Assembly: GCA_019279435.1 (NCBI GenBank)
Contig: JAAALK010000286.1
Span: 36,269,712 to 36,333,711 of the forward strand
Length of the DNA: 64,000 nt
Direction: 5' to 3'
Origin: Zizania palustris
Lineage: Eukaryota > Streptophyta > Magnoliopsida > Poales > Poaceae
The translations under genes were made by a program, and so were the position numbers. A model generated the notes under the pieces. It was given only the letters and a program-made list of their open reading frames with translations. It did no database searches and was not told the origin of the DNA. Shown piece after piece: positions 1 to 9,441 of this stretch (within the stretch, counting starts at the first letter, position 1; each line of letters begins with the position of its first letter).

Positions 1-149
1 AACAAATTGCTGCAAAAAGAACTAAGTAAGTACTGAAGTATTTATGACCACTAATGCGAAGTAGCTATGGTGTCTTTTTCATACCTGAAGGGCAGCCCTT
101 TCGAGGGCCGTGTTGAGTGTCGAAGCCCTGGCCTCGCTCAAGACGGAGA

Positions 150-2296
150 TCAACTCCGAGTTGCAATGTCCTGGCTTCTCTCAGCCAGGGGCTCCATGAG
201 TCTTCGGAGGCCACTCCGGTGCTCCAGGAACGGAGCCAGCAGAGGAAGCCAAGACAGAGCTTGAGCATCATCCGCTGCGGCCTCATCCTCCGAATTGCCA
301 ACGGAGGGCGCGGCCTGGCCAGGAAGGAGACCGAGGCTAGAAATACTCTTGCCCCTCCCCGGTACGAAGGAGGGCGAAGCAGGAGTATTCCGACCATCGG
401 TAACCACCCCTTCGACCAGAACCACAGCGGCGGAGGCAATCTTGGTGGTCGAGGCGGCCACTACAGGAGTGACCTCCATCGCCAACTCCGTCCCGGCAAG
501 CACGTCGTCCGCCCCAAAAGACACATTCTCCGCCACCAAATTCGGAGCCTCCAGAGGCGCGGATGGGTCCGCTTGAATGGCAGCCTCCGAAGACGCAGGG
601 ACTTCGGACGCCACCAAAGCATCAACACCCGAAGAGGTACCTATTTCAATAACAAAATTAATAAGCATGTTTTCACAGATAGTAGGCAGGTATTAAGTAA
701 AAAAGGAGGAGCTTCGGAAAGAACCTCCGGGAGCTTCGTGGGGAAGGATTGCTGGATCCTCCAAGACCTCGTACATCTGGAGGATGTCGGCGAAGTCATC
801 CCCCGAGGTCCTGCCCTCAACATTTCCCGTCGGAGCCACGGTCTCCGCCGGGACCGCCTCGGGTGCAGGCAAGTTGGGGGTAGGGGAGTCTGACTCCACT
901 TGTACGATGACGGGCGCAGGGAGAACAGTCGGAGTGGCACTTACTACCTCCCTGACGGAGGTATTAGGGGGGACCTCCCTCACTGTCTGGCCGTCGGAGT
1001 CCTCTGCCTCTTCGGAGGCTGAGCTTTGTGCACTCGGCGACGAAGCAGACAAGGCGGGCGCCAACTGCGAAGGGTGCTTCGCTACCTTCTTCTTCCGAAG
1101 CGGCTGCTTGCCGGCCTTCTTGGAGGGCTCGGCAGCGGCTTTCCTTTTGCGGCCAACTACTCCGGTCGGGGCGAAGTCGGGAAGATTCGGGGGCTCCATG
1201 CCGAGAGCTCTCTACACTCTGTTGGATCGCCCCCAGCTCCCCACCAGCTCCAACCTTCTTTGCCTCTCGGCCACCGAAGGGGCTCCGAGAACTCGTTCGG
1301 TGGCCCGAACTACGTCCTCCGGAGCCAATGCCAGAGGCGCCGCTGAAAGAAAAAGGTATGAGAATACGAGTATAATTGATTTCTTCATTTAATATGATGC
1401 TGCGAGGAGAAGGTTTACCTAAGTTTCGGAGGTCCCCCTCCGAGGCCTGTGGGAACACGATCGGCCAGTTGGCTCCGAGGGGAGGGATCCGAAGGGCGAC
1501 GAACTCCTCGGCCAGGTCACGCATGCTCATACGGCGAGCCACCGAAGTAAGCAACCCTAGCCTCGTCGAGAGCAGGCTAGGGTTCGGAGAGATGTCCGCC
1601 TCCTTCCGGAACCAGATCTCCTGGAGAGGACCAGCGACGGGGGAGTCCTCTCCGACTTCGGCATAAAACCACCGAAGTATCTAGTTTGTGTACCACCTGT
1701 CGTTTATAGATTTTGCAGGGAAGTGGAGGGCATGCTCCCTCCGCAGCTGGAAATTGATGCTGCCGAAGGTTATCATCACCTTGGAGTCCCCTGGCCCATC
1801 TTGTGGCTTCGTGGGTCGCGGCGAAGATTTCAGAGCGTCCTTCGCACCCCTCCGCCTAGAGCGCCCATTCGAAGATGGCCAAGCGGGCGATGGCGTTGGG
1901 GGACAACTGAGGCAGAGTGATATGGAACAGGTCCAATACCTCTGCCAAGAAATCCACGGCTGGTAGTCCCAGGCCTGCTTCGAAGAATGCTTCGAAGACC
2001 ACCACCTCCCCGCTCCGCGGCCTTGGAGTCGACTCCGTCCCGGGGACTCGAGTCCTCAGCCCAGCACCCAACTTTCCGTCCACTGCTTCTTCAATGGACT
2101 CGGCGGTGCTCAAGGATTGGCTGATGATGAAGCTTTGGGCAATCTTCTTCTTGGAGGGCGGACGGAGCGCCCGAGGATTCTTGGGCCAGGCACCGCTAGG
2201 AGCCCCCGCCATTGCCGCTGCTGCCGATGCGGCCCACGCCTGCCTCTGCGCCAGGGTGTTGGCCGCTGCCGGGGTGGTGTGGCTAGTTCTCGCCAT
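150..2296 (-). pseudogene. Antisense ORF of a Tat element (putative gypsy-type transposon protein), broken
   Basis: The reading direction is opposite to the retroelement. ATG at 2294-2296 opens an Ala-rich N-terminus followed by a region with the motif GEVVVFEAFFEAGLGLP and ARLAIFEWAL. It then continues, with frame changes, to MSMRDLAEEFVALRIPPL (near 1500-1550), a spliced segment ending ELVGSWGRSNRV, a basic stretch (GRKRK, KKAGKQPLRKKK; near 1090-1150) that resembles a nuclear localisation signal, and an acidic/Ser-Pro-rich tail. The same order is seen in the 56.7-57.8 kb copy. The family resembles the domain annotated in grasses as putative gypsy-type transposon; its function is unknown. 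Stops (for example at about 1856 and after GRSNRV) and frameshifts mark it as decayed. A TATA box lies about 100 bp upstream. Confidence 0.65.
1343..1418 (-). other. Predicted spliceosomal intron in antisense ORF (76 bp)
   Basis: On the minus strand the segment starts GTAAAC and ends in a pyrimidine-rich TTTTTCTTTCAG. Removing it joins a coding stretch ending EGDLRNL to one reading APLALAPEDVVRATERVLG, with the intron after the first base of a codon (phase 1). A 77-bp intron sits at the equivalent codon and phase in the 57.6 kb copy. The segment is AT-rich compared with its exons. Confidence 0.7.
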
Positions 2297-2391
2297 CGTG
2301 CTCGAGTGTTCAAGAGTTTGGAAGATTGGGGGAAAGGTGAATCACAGGTGATGAATGCGGTAAAAAATCTCGGTTAATCTCTGTCTCTCCC

Positions 2392-2399
2392 TTTTATAA
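2392..2399 (-). promoter_or_regulatory. TATA box of the antisense ORF
   Basis: The minus strand reads GGTTATAAAAGGG about 100 bp upstream of the antisense ATG (2296), a normal plant TATA-to-start distance. It suggests that the antisense gene has its own promoter, separate from the LTR. Confidence 0.5.
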
Positions 2400-2820
2400 C
2401 CACACGACCAGTACTACTCTTCGATTGATTTCACATCGCAGGTGATGAATGCGGTTCGGCTTCCGTCACCGTCAAGTGGGTCCGGTAAGTAGAACGACGT
2501 ACAACCGCTGTAAAAATAAACCGTTACCTTTTTTGCAGAGGGTAACGGCTACTTGCGCTGTAACGGCTACTTCTAACGGCGCCCCACGACGTTCGCACTC
2601 CGAAACCGTCTCCACGACGTTCGCACACCGAAACCGTTCCCTTCCCAACGTGCGTTCCCACTGTATCAAGAACTCGAAGGGGAAGGTTCGAACGCGTTGG
2701 GCTCAAAATCCTCGGCTAAGTCGCAGCATCCCCAAATCCTCTTTAAGCCTCAGAAAATAGAAATGTTCTTTCCGTATACTGCCTTCTTTCTAAATAGGTT
2801 AACTACAGAAATGCGTATTC

Positions 2821-2830
2821 GAGGGGCTAC
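2821..2830 (+). other. Polypurine tract
   Basis: GAGGGGCTAC directly precedes the TGTTGGGGG start of the LTR. The same purine tract, read on the minus strand, precedes the LTR at 55466-56112, which supports its role as the plus-strand DNA primer. Confidence 0.65.
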
Positions 2831-3326
2831 TGTTGGGGGAAATTCCTCCATTTTGAAGACTTAAAGATTAATCCTAAAAAGGCTGGTGAGGACTCCGAAG
2901 CTGGTGAACTGTAGTTCGAAGCATGCGTCGCCACGCCGAAGGGTGCAATGGTGCGAAGCTCTGGAGAACCCTCCGAATGGAAGATGGAGGCCTCGAAGCT
3001 TAAGGACGTGATTGATTGGATGTCCAGCTTATCCATCTACCTTGCAGTACTTTACCGTATGTAACCTTGTTTATGGTACCGAATAGTTTTCACTATGTCG
3101 GTTGTAGTTTGGGGGTAAATAGGTCTTTTCCTTATGCTTTTTCCCCTATAAATACCCCCCATTGTACCTTGTAAAGGGGGATCCAGAACAAGTTGTTCAT
3201 TTACACTTATTCGGACCACTTGAGCTATTATCCATTTCGGAGGCTCAAAGTAGTCCTAAAGCACAAACTTCCTGTTTGTCCGTTCTTGATTTCAGAGAAC
3301 CTGTTGGCGTAACATTTGCGCCAACA
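2831..3326 (+). repeat. 3' LTR of Tat-type Gypsy (496 bp)
   Basis: It starts TGTTGGGGGAAATTCC and ends GCGCCAACA, so it has TG...CA ends with the inverted terminal TGTTGG/CCAACA. A TATA box (TATAAATA) is at 3147-3154, followed by a GT/T-rich leader. Its start matches the start of the LTR at 55466-56112 in reverse orientation (TGTTGGGGGA). Confidence 0.75.
3147..3154 (+). promoter_or_regulatory. LTR TATA box
   Basis: TATAAATA in a C-rich context, about 315 bp into the 496-bp LTR. It shows that the LTR transcribes on the + strand, opposite to the ORFs at 150-2296. Confidence 0.6.
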
Positions 3327-3553
3327 CTCATAATGAGCTTAATAGAGATCATCCAAGTCTCGTGGACTACGATGTTGGATAGTCATGCTCATATAGGTGT
3401 ATTCTTTCAAGAATTTTCTATAGGATAGCATCTTTGCTAGTTAAAGCCAATATAATAGATTAAGACATAAAGCCAACATGTCTTACAATATCTAAGAGTA
3501 TTTCATCGTCACTTAGAGAGGGTTAAAAATTAATAATTACTCTTCTCAGTTAA
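3327..3553 (-). other. Old Copia 3' region, separated half
   Basis: AT-rich sequence without an ORF, between the Tat LTR end and the first recognisable base of the outer Tat LTR. On the minus strand it follows on from the Copia RNase H fragment at 51469-51771 once the outer Tat element is removed, so I read it as the region just downstream of that RNase H. This rests on context and a general resemblance to Copia 3' sequences; no protein motif is visible. Confidence 0.35.
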
Positions 3554-4907
3554 CAATTTTGGTAATTTGGGCCGAAAATACACATGTCCTGGATCAGGTC
3601 GAAACACTATAGGGCCGAAGGCCCATTGAGCATTGGGCTTAGGAGGCCCTCTAACGACCTGTTACCTTCGGCCCGAATGGGCTTCAGAAGCCTTCTAGCG
3701 GCCTGCCACCTTTGGCCCACAGGCCTTCGGAGGCCTGCCCCGCTGAAGCTTCGGCCCAAGGAGCAGGCTTGGGCAGGCCCTGCCGAAGGCCCACTTCGGC
3801 TTGATTTTCGGAGATAGAGTTTTAGTCTGATTCTGGCTAATTTTATCCCTAAAGTTTGATTAGGCCGAATCCTACTAGATTAAATCTTAGAGATAAGAAG
3901 ACTAGCCTACATAAATATAGGGGTGAGGCCGATTCATTAAAGTCCCCAACAAAAATCAATCACAAAGCCCTAGCTTTGAACCGTACCTTACTTTTTATTT
4001 ACTTTTCTACAACCTTTGTGGGTTTGCCTGGAAGCCCACCGCCGGCCACGCTGAAACCATGGTAAGCCTTGTTACTTCACCCATGAAGTACCCGTAAATC
4101 TACATTACAAATTGCTATCGCCTTGTTACTTCGTCTACGAAGTATCCGTTAATCTACGTAACAGATTGCTACCTTCGTTTCTCTACTGCAACACTTAGCA
4201 GATTCGGTCCCGAGGCTAAATTGGCACTTGATCTCTGTTCTATTGCAGGTTTCCATGTTCGGAGCCCCTTCATCGGAGGTGTATGGAGCTAGAAAGCTGG
4301 TTTCGGAGGCTGACAGAACACCCTTCGGCGGAACCCCTGCTTTGACTACCCATGCTAGACCGTCACGCTGTTGTTGGTTTGACCAAGTCCCGCACGCCAT
4401 AGCACTCCGCAACAGGCTTCGTCACGCCAAGCTTTGCCACGTCTACACTTCGCTCCGGATGAAGTCATGCTAGTGTGTTGTGTTGGAATATTTTGTCGTG
4501 TTAGAGACTTTGCACTGAACCCTGCGGTTCGGAGGTGATTTTTCGTCAAGATCTATCCGAAGCCTGCCTTCGACCAGATCAGTCTGAACGCCGAAGATTG
4601 CCTTCGGCGAGACCTTTCATACCAGACGCCGAAGGTACCCTTCGGCGAACCCCTTCACACAGTATACTTCAAATCAGTTAGGCTTTGTGCAGCTTGGTGG
4701 TTTATTTTACTTAATATATTTCTTTTCGGCTAATTGGATTATTTCAGTGTGATCTGATTACTTGGTGACTCCACCCTTCTTGCCACTATTAAGGGTAGTC
4801 GTAACTCGACGTTATTGTTGTGTTATGCTTAGGCTTGTCCCTAAGTATCCGCACACTTTTGGATCGTCAAACTGACCCAAGTGCGGGGGCACACTTTTGT
4901 GTCAACA
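3554..4907 (+). repeat. 5' LTR of outer Tat element, left end truncated
   Basis: Alignable to 50120-51468 from CAATTTTGGTAATTTGGGCC on; the first roughly 45 bp present in the right LTR are missing. It ends GTGTCAACA. It is rich in GGCC/CTTCGG palindromes (3590-3800). The TATA box of the partner LTR (TATAAATA) is here changed to ACATAAATA near 3909. By eye it differs from the right LTR at more than 10% of sites. Confidence 0.8.
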
Positions 4908-4910
4908 CAC

Positions 4911-4932
4911 TTTTTGGCGACTCCACTGGGGA
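4911..4932 (+). promoter_or_regulatory. Primer-binding region
   Basis: TTTTTGGCGACTCCACTGGG begins three bases after the LTR end. The position and the TGGCG...TGGGG form are usual for Tat-type primer-binding sites; I cannot assign the tRNA. Confidence 0.5.
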
Positions 4933-4945
4933 TGGCTACGCCAAC

Positions 4946-5231
4946 ATGATGGGTACATCTACATCGGCTATGGGTACGTCTATGACATCTACTACGTCTA
5001 CGTCGCCGATGGATCCCATGGGGAGCGCAGATATCGACAACCGCAACATCATGACGCCTACCCTTGAGGATATCCCCGAAGAAGACCGAATAGAGATCGA
5101 GGCAAAGATGAAGGCACTACAAGACCTCATGCTTGGAAGCTACGTCAAGACACGCGCGGGCTTCATCAAGCACGACATCAACATCCCCGACCTCGTTCGG
5201 ACCCACGTAACTCTAGTATCGCCTCCTTTAT
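4946..5231 (+). pseudogene. gag N-terminus, outer Tat element (fragment 1)
   Basis: The first ATG pair after the primer-binding region opens a low-complexity Thr/Ser/Met-rich start (ACATCT/TACGTC-type microsatellite, 4949-5025). This is followed by an acidic helix-like stretch (LEDIPEEDRIEIEAKMKALQ) and GFIKHDINIPDLVR. The frame is cut at 5231 by the solo LTR that starts at 5232. Gag forms the virus-like particle. Confidence 0.6.
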
Positions 5232-6084
5232 TGTAACGCCCTGATTTTCATCAGGAGTTAAAAATAAAATAAAGTAATTAATAAATGAATTTCAAGAAAA
5301 GGATTCAATATAAATTGATAAATAGGAAAACTAAAATACGAGCTTAAAATTTCATTTAAAAATAAATCGCAGCTAGTGTAATTTTCCCAAATTTTTCCTA
5401 GCCTTAACTTGCGTTCCAAAAATTTTCTAGGATTTTTGGTGCAAATGAATTAATTAAGATATAATCAATATCATTTCATCGCAAAACTCTAAACACTAAT
5501 TATTAAAATATATTTCAACACGAATGTTGTGTGAATAAAATATATGATAAATCATTTCAATTAAAAAATATAAAACCAAATAAAATTCGGCAAGAGAAAT
5601 TTCTAATAAATTTCTCCCGCCTCAAATAAATTTAGGTTTTTATTAAGGATTTTTGTAACTAGAATAGTAATCCATAATATTTCAATGACTAACTTTAATA
5701 AAAAATTAATTAAATCACTCTCTTTCCAATATAATTTGAATCATCATTTTCGACTATCTATATCTTTTCCCAATAAAAAATTCGGAGGAATCAACATTCT
5801 ATTTTCGGTCGCGAAATTAAAATACCATTTTAACTGCGTATTTAAATTCCATTAAAAATCACTTTAAAAATTATTTTTATATTCCCAAAAATTAATTAAA
5901 AACCTTGGTTTGGTGTCCATGTTCGGAATTTCTAATTGTGACGCGAATGTAAAATTTATTGATTTTCCAAACCGCCATTTATTCGCCGCTATTTCATGGA
6001 AATTCAAAATTTGTAATTTTATTTTAAATTTCAAACTTTTTAAAAACTTTTCCCATTTTCTCAAAACCCCAAGTTTTAATTTTC

Positions 6085-6380
6085 AGAAAAACATTTTTCC
6101 TTTTTCCTATTTTCTTTTCTTTCTTTTCTCTTTCCTTATTTTCTCTTTCTTCCTTCTTCCTTTCTATTTCCTTTTTTCCTAGCTGCGCATGGAAAGGCTT
6201 CTTCTCTTTCCATTCTTTTCTCCTTCCCTCTTCTCTTTCTTCCTTTCCTTTTTTCCTTCTCTTTTTTCCTTTCTTTTCCTTCCTCCTCTCTTCTCCCTTC
6301 CTTTTCCTGGCTGCACCTTCCTCCTTCTCCTTCCTTCTTCTCCCTCTATTTCCTTCCTTCCTTGTTCCTTGTTTTTCCAC
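6085..6380 (+). repeat. Polypyrimidine (CTT/TTTC-rich) tract
   Basis: About 300 bp made almost only of C and T on the + strand (runs of TTCTTTCC, CCTTTTTTCC), ending about 70 bp before the LTR TATA box. The minus strand is correspondingly all purine and gives long spurious Lys/Glu/Arg ORFs. Confidence 0.85.
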
Positions 6381-6448
6381 CCTTTCCTTCTACACATGTC
6401 CTTCAATCTCATGTTCGAGGCTTCCATTTATTCAGGTGCCTTCTCCCC

Positions 6449-6456
6449 TATAAAAG
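6449..6456 (+). promoter_or_regulatory. TATA box of the solo LTR
   Basis: TATAAAAG in CTCCCCTATAAAAGTC, the best core promoter motif in this LTR, just downstream of the pyrimidine tract. Its strand agrees with the TG...CA reading of the LTR. Confidence 0.55.
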
Positions 6457-8639
6457 TCATGCCCACTTCCCTCTTCTCCTCCACAAGCCCACACCCTCTC
6501 CTGCTCCCTGCGCCCCTCCTCTCCTTCTAGCGCCCCTCTTATCCTTTGCCAAAACCATCCACACCGGCCGCGCAACCGTGCCGTCCTGCGCTCCGTGCGC
6601 CATTCGTTGTGCAACACTATGCCGATGCTCTGCATCATCGTCTCTTGTTCCCTCTCGGTGAGGACACATTTTCTTTTAATTCACTTGCTCCTATTAATTA
6701 AATTGTTTCATGTCTAATTAGTTTTATCGCATCATAATTGTTTCTATTCCACTATGTCATCTTGTTCATCAATACGTTTCAACCATTAATTAATATTGAT
6801 CCTAAAATATCATTATCAAAACCCGATAATCCCGCTTTGATATATTTTAATCTTAGCCATAGGATTTTTCATTAAATCTCGGCCATCCATCGCCGTGCAA
6901 TTAATTTGTTATATCATTTATTCCAGTACATTCATCATCGTATTGTTATATCCATTTATTTAAATCCATTTGTTACTTCATCAAGATTAGATCATTCATC
7001 ATTAATTGAATAATTATTATATCGATTTATCAAACCCATGTAATTGTGATAATTAGTTTCATCCCGATCTATTAATCCGGTGACCCCGTTCCAATCTATT
7101 AACCCGGTGATTCCGTTCCAATCTAATCTATCTCCTCATTATTCATGATATAAATTCATGTTGAGCTATTTTCGTTGATTTATCGTTCATCAATTCTGAC
7201 CTATTGACCCGACGTTATGTTGAACTGGTGTTTCACTTCACTCTTCAATCATTCATACAAGAATTATCCATTGTTATTCATCGTCGATCATCAAGGTTGA
7301 ATGCCACCTTTCTCTCCTTTATTTTAATCTAATCCATCGATTATGACTTGATTGATGTTCGGTAATCGGACTTGCGACGTTCATCGATGGTCGTCACCGA
7401 TCGTCGATTGTTCGTAGTTGTTCGTTATCATCCATCATCAAGTCTCATCAATTTAATCTAAACCCATCGACATGGTCGCTAAGGCTCGATCGGTTAAGCC
7501 CTTATGCGTACCTTTAGTCGATCGCCTCTTTATCCTAAATCAAATGGACTAGGTTGTCTAATGGTCGCAACCTATTCAAATTATTTGACTAAATCTATTT
7601 TACCCCATTTGTTTCTAATCAATTATCGCCTTCAATTAGACTCATCCTTGTTTTCAATTTAGTCTTAATCCATCGATCTACCCTTGTCTCAACACAATTT
7701 TTATCCTTCTATTTCAACCCATCTAAGTGAGTGTGTTGATCTCGTATTGACGACCTCATTTGATCCGAAAGAATTATCTCGCGATTATTTCTTTTCTTTT
7801 TAGAGTTCTATCATTTCATGTGAATGAATTTGGACTTCTAAAATTCATATATTTTCCATTTGAACTGAAATTTCATCATTACAATTCTAGAAAATCCCTC
7901 GTGTAATTATCTACAATTTTAACTAATTTAATTGAAATGTTTGTATTGTGCTTTTTATTTATTTTAATTGTTTATTGTTCTTGTTTTGCGTGCCGAGAAG
8001 ATTTCGACGCCACCGAGGAGCCGAAGTTTTATCCCAAGGTTCCACCATCTCTATTTGCTGATCAAGGCAAGTCACAACCCCCATTTTGATCATAATTGAG
8101 CCCATGTTTTATTTAAATATCGCTGTAACTCATAGGGTATAAATGCATTAGTCCAAATAAAAGCCCTACACTATAATTATTAGATCCCTGACCCTGATGT
8201 GCAAACCCAAGCCATGCTGTTGAGCCCGAACTCCTTGTCACCTTATTATTATCAATAATAGATAGTGTCCAATGTATAGACACACCTGCTATAGGATAAA
8301 ATAACGAGTCGTAGATAATTGGATTCTACTATATGTTTCGCCGATATTTCTCTCATCCCTGGAATTCTGTTGGTTATGGGGTTTTTGTTAAGTATGTAAG
8401 CATGGTGGGTTCCGGGTGCAAGCTAGGGCATTGGTCGGTAGCACCCGGAGCACTATAAGGACCGGTCTATGGGATCTGTTGTAAAGCATTTCGTACTAAC
8501 CACAAGTCTAGTGGGTAAGTCCTAACGTGAGGTATGGAGCGTTCCAACTTAAAGGGGGGTATGTCGTTGGCCCAACACGTTGGGGCGCCGTATGAAACCT
8601 ATAAGAGTGTGTTATTGAGTTGGTGCGTTCCATGCTAAA

Positions 8640-8800
8640 GGTTTTGGCACGATTTCCTGTGGTATGGGTCATCTCGTTATACTTTGGTGTGCGGGGATGA
8701 GTGCGTGCCTTGTGGGTACAGTAGTACACCTCTGATCAGAGTATAATCTTTTCGAAAAGTCGTGCCCACGGTCAAGGGCGGGTTGAGCAATGTTCACCGC
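8640..8800 (+). other. Conserved LTR block with two palindromes
   Basis: It contains GTGCGTGCCTTGTGGGTACA, then the palindromes CTCTGATCAGAG and CTTTTCGAAAAG about 5 to 8 bp apart, then GGTCAAGGGCGGGTTG. The inverse copies at 27717-27860 and 36724-36866 keep the same order, although the rest of the two LTR families has largely diverged. Confidence 0.75.
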
Positions 8801-9314
8801 AGTTAGTTTACTTTTACATGAATGATTGCATGATGGAATGACATGTAAGGACTATTGAGCGAGGGTGGGCTGACTGTACCCCTCGAGGTAGAAGTTGATT
8901 CATCTACTCATGATTTAATTTCTGTACTAATAACCTGATCACATTAACTTCTTTACAAACGTAATTTTCCGCAAACATGAGACACTACCTTCCTTTGTTA
9001 TTACCTTGTATTATAATTACATTTCGGTGGCTTGCTGAGTACGATTGTACTCACCCCTGTTGATTAAATATTTTAGATGCTAAGTCCTACGAAGACGAAG
9101 GCCTGGAGTAGCTGTCCCAGTCAAGGAAGCGAGTCCTGAAGCAAGGTGTTCATCGCCAGGATTTTCTTTTATTTATTCAGTGTAATAAAATAGCCCGCGA
9201 GCTATATTTTGTATGTCGTAAGACGATGTCGTGTGATGAACATGTTGTATTATTGATTTTCTTAAGGAAATTCAATAAAGTCCCGATTTTGTTAAATCCG
9301 GGCGTTACATTTAT

Positions 9315-9441
9315 CTTCTCTAGAAATTGAGCAAAAAATAGCCGCATTTAGATTCGGCAGTTAGCTCTGAAGAAGAGGCGGCACTTAGAAGGTTCATCTT
9401 TACCTAGGTCATTCCTCCAGCTCCAATCGCTAGTGCACCTC
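9315..9441 (+). pseudogene. gag remnant, outer Tat element (fragment 2)
   Basis: A short stretch between the solo LTR and the Sirevirus that continues the gag frame of 4946-5231 for about 20 codons (SSLEIEQKIAAFRF) before stops. ACCTC at 9437-9441 is the left target duplication of the Sirevirus. Confidence 0.45.

Larger units (their letters stand above)
1..3326 (+). mobile_element. Tat-type Gypsy retrotransposon, 3' part
   Basis: Only the 3' part is in the window: an ORF cluster antisense to the element, a polypurine tract (2821-2830) and a right-hand LTR (2831-3326). Orientation is set by the LTR, which has a + strand TATA box and a purine tract just before its TG. Antisense ORFs between pol and the 3' LTR are known from the Tat lineage, which is why I place it there. 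Gag-pol would lie left of base 1. The right target duplication would be CTCAT at 3327-3331, but its left partner is outside the window. Confidence 0.7.
5232..9309 (+). repeat. Solo LTR of a Tekay-related Gypsy family (4078 bp)
   Basis: The ends are TGTAACGCCCTGATTTT...AAATCCGGGCGTTACA, with 10-bp inverted termini. It is flanked by the perfect duplication TTTAT (5227-5231 and 9310-9314), so it is a complete solo LTR with nothing internal left. It is mostly AT-rich, with a 300-bp polypyrimidine tract, a TATA box at 6449 and no ORF of note. A block at about 8640-8800 matches, in inverse orientation, the LTRs of the Tekay-like element at 27717-27860 and 36724-36866. Solo LTRs arise by recombination between the two LTRs of one element. 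Confidence 0.9.

Noticed and set aside
2831..3326. An isolated solo LTR
   Set aside because: The 5 bases before (GCTAC) and after (CTCAT) do not match, and a polypurine tract plus the antisense ORF precede it, so it is the 3' LTR of a larger element.
4820..4945. An earlier start of the outer Tat gag at 4820
   Set aside because: That ATG lies in the LTR, upstream of the primer-binding region; the ATG pair at 4946 is the first in the internal region.
6024..6427. Lys/Glu/Arg-rich minus-strand ORFs
   Set aside because: Translation of the purine strand of a polypyrimidine tract; no gene signals.
5232..9309. A DNA transposon, because of the 10-bp inverted ends TGTAACGCCC/GGGCGTTACA
   Set aside because: The ends also fit TG...CA LTR termini with a 5-bp duplication, there is a TATA box and no transposase, and an internal block matches the LTRs of the Tekay-like Gypsy element.
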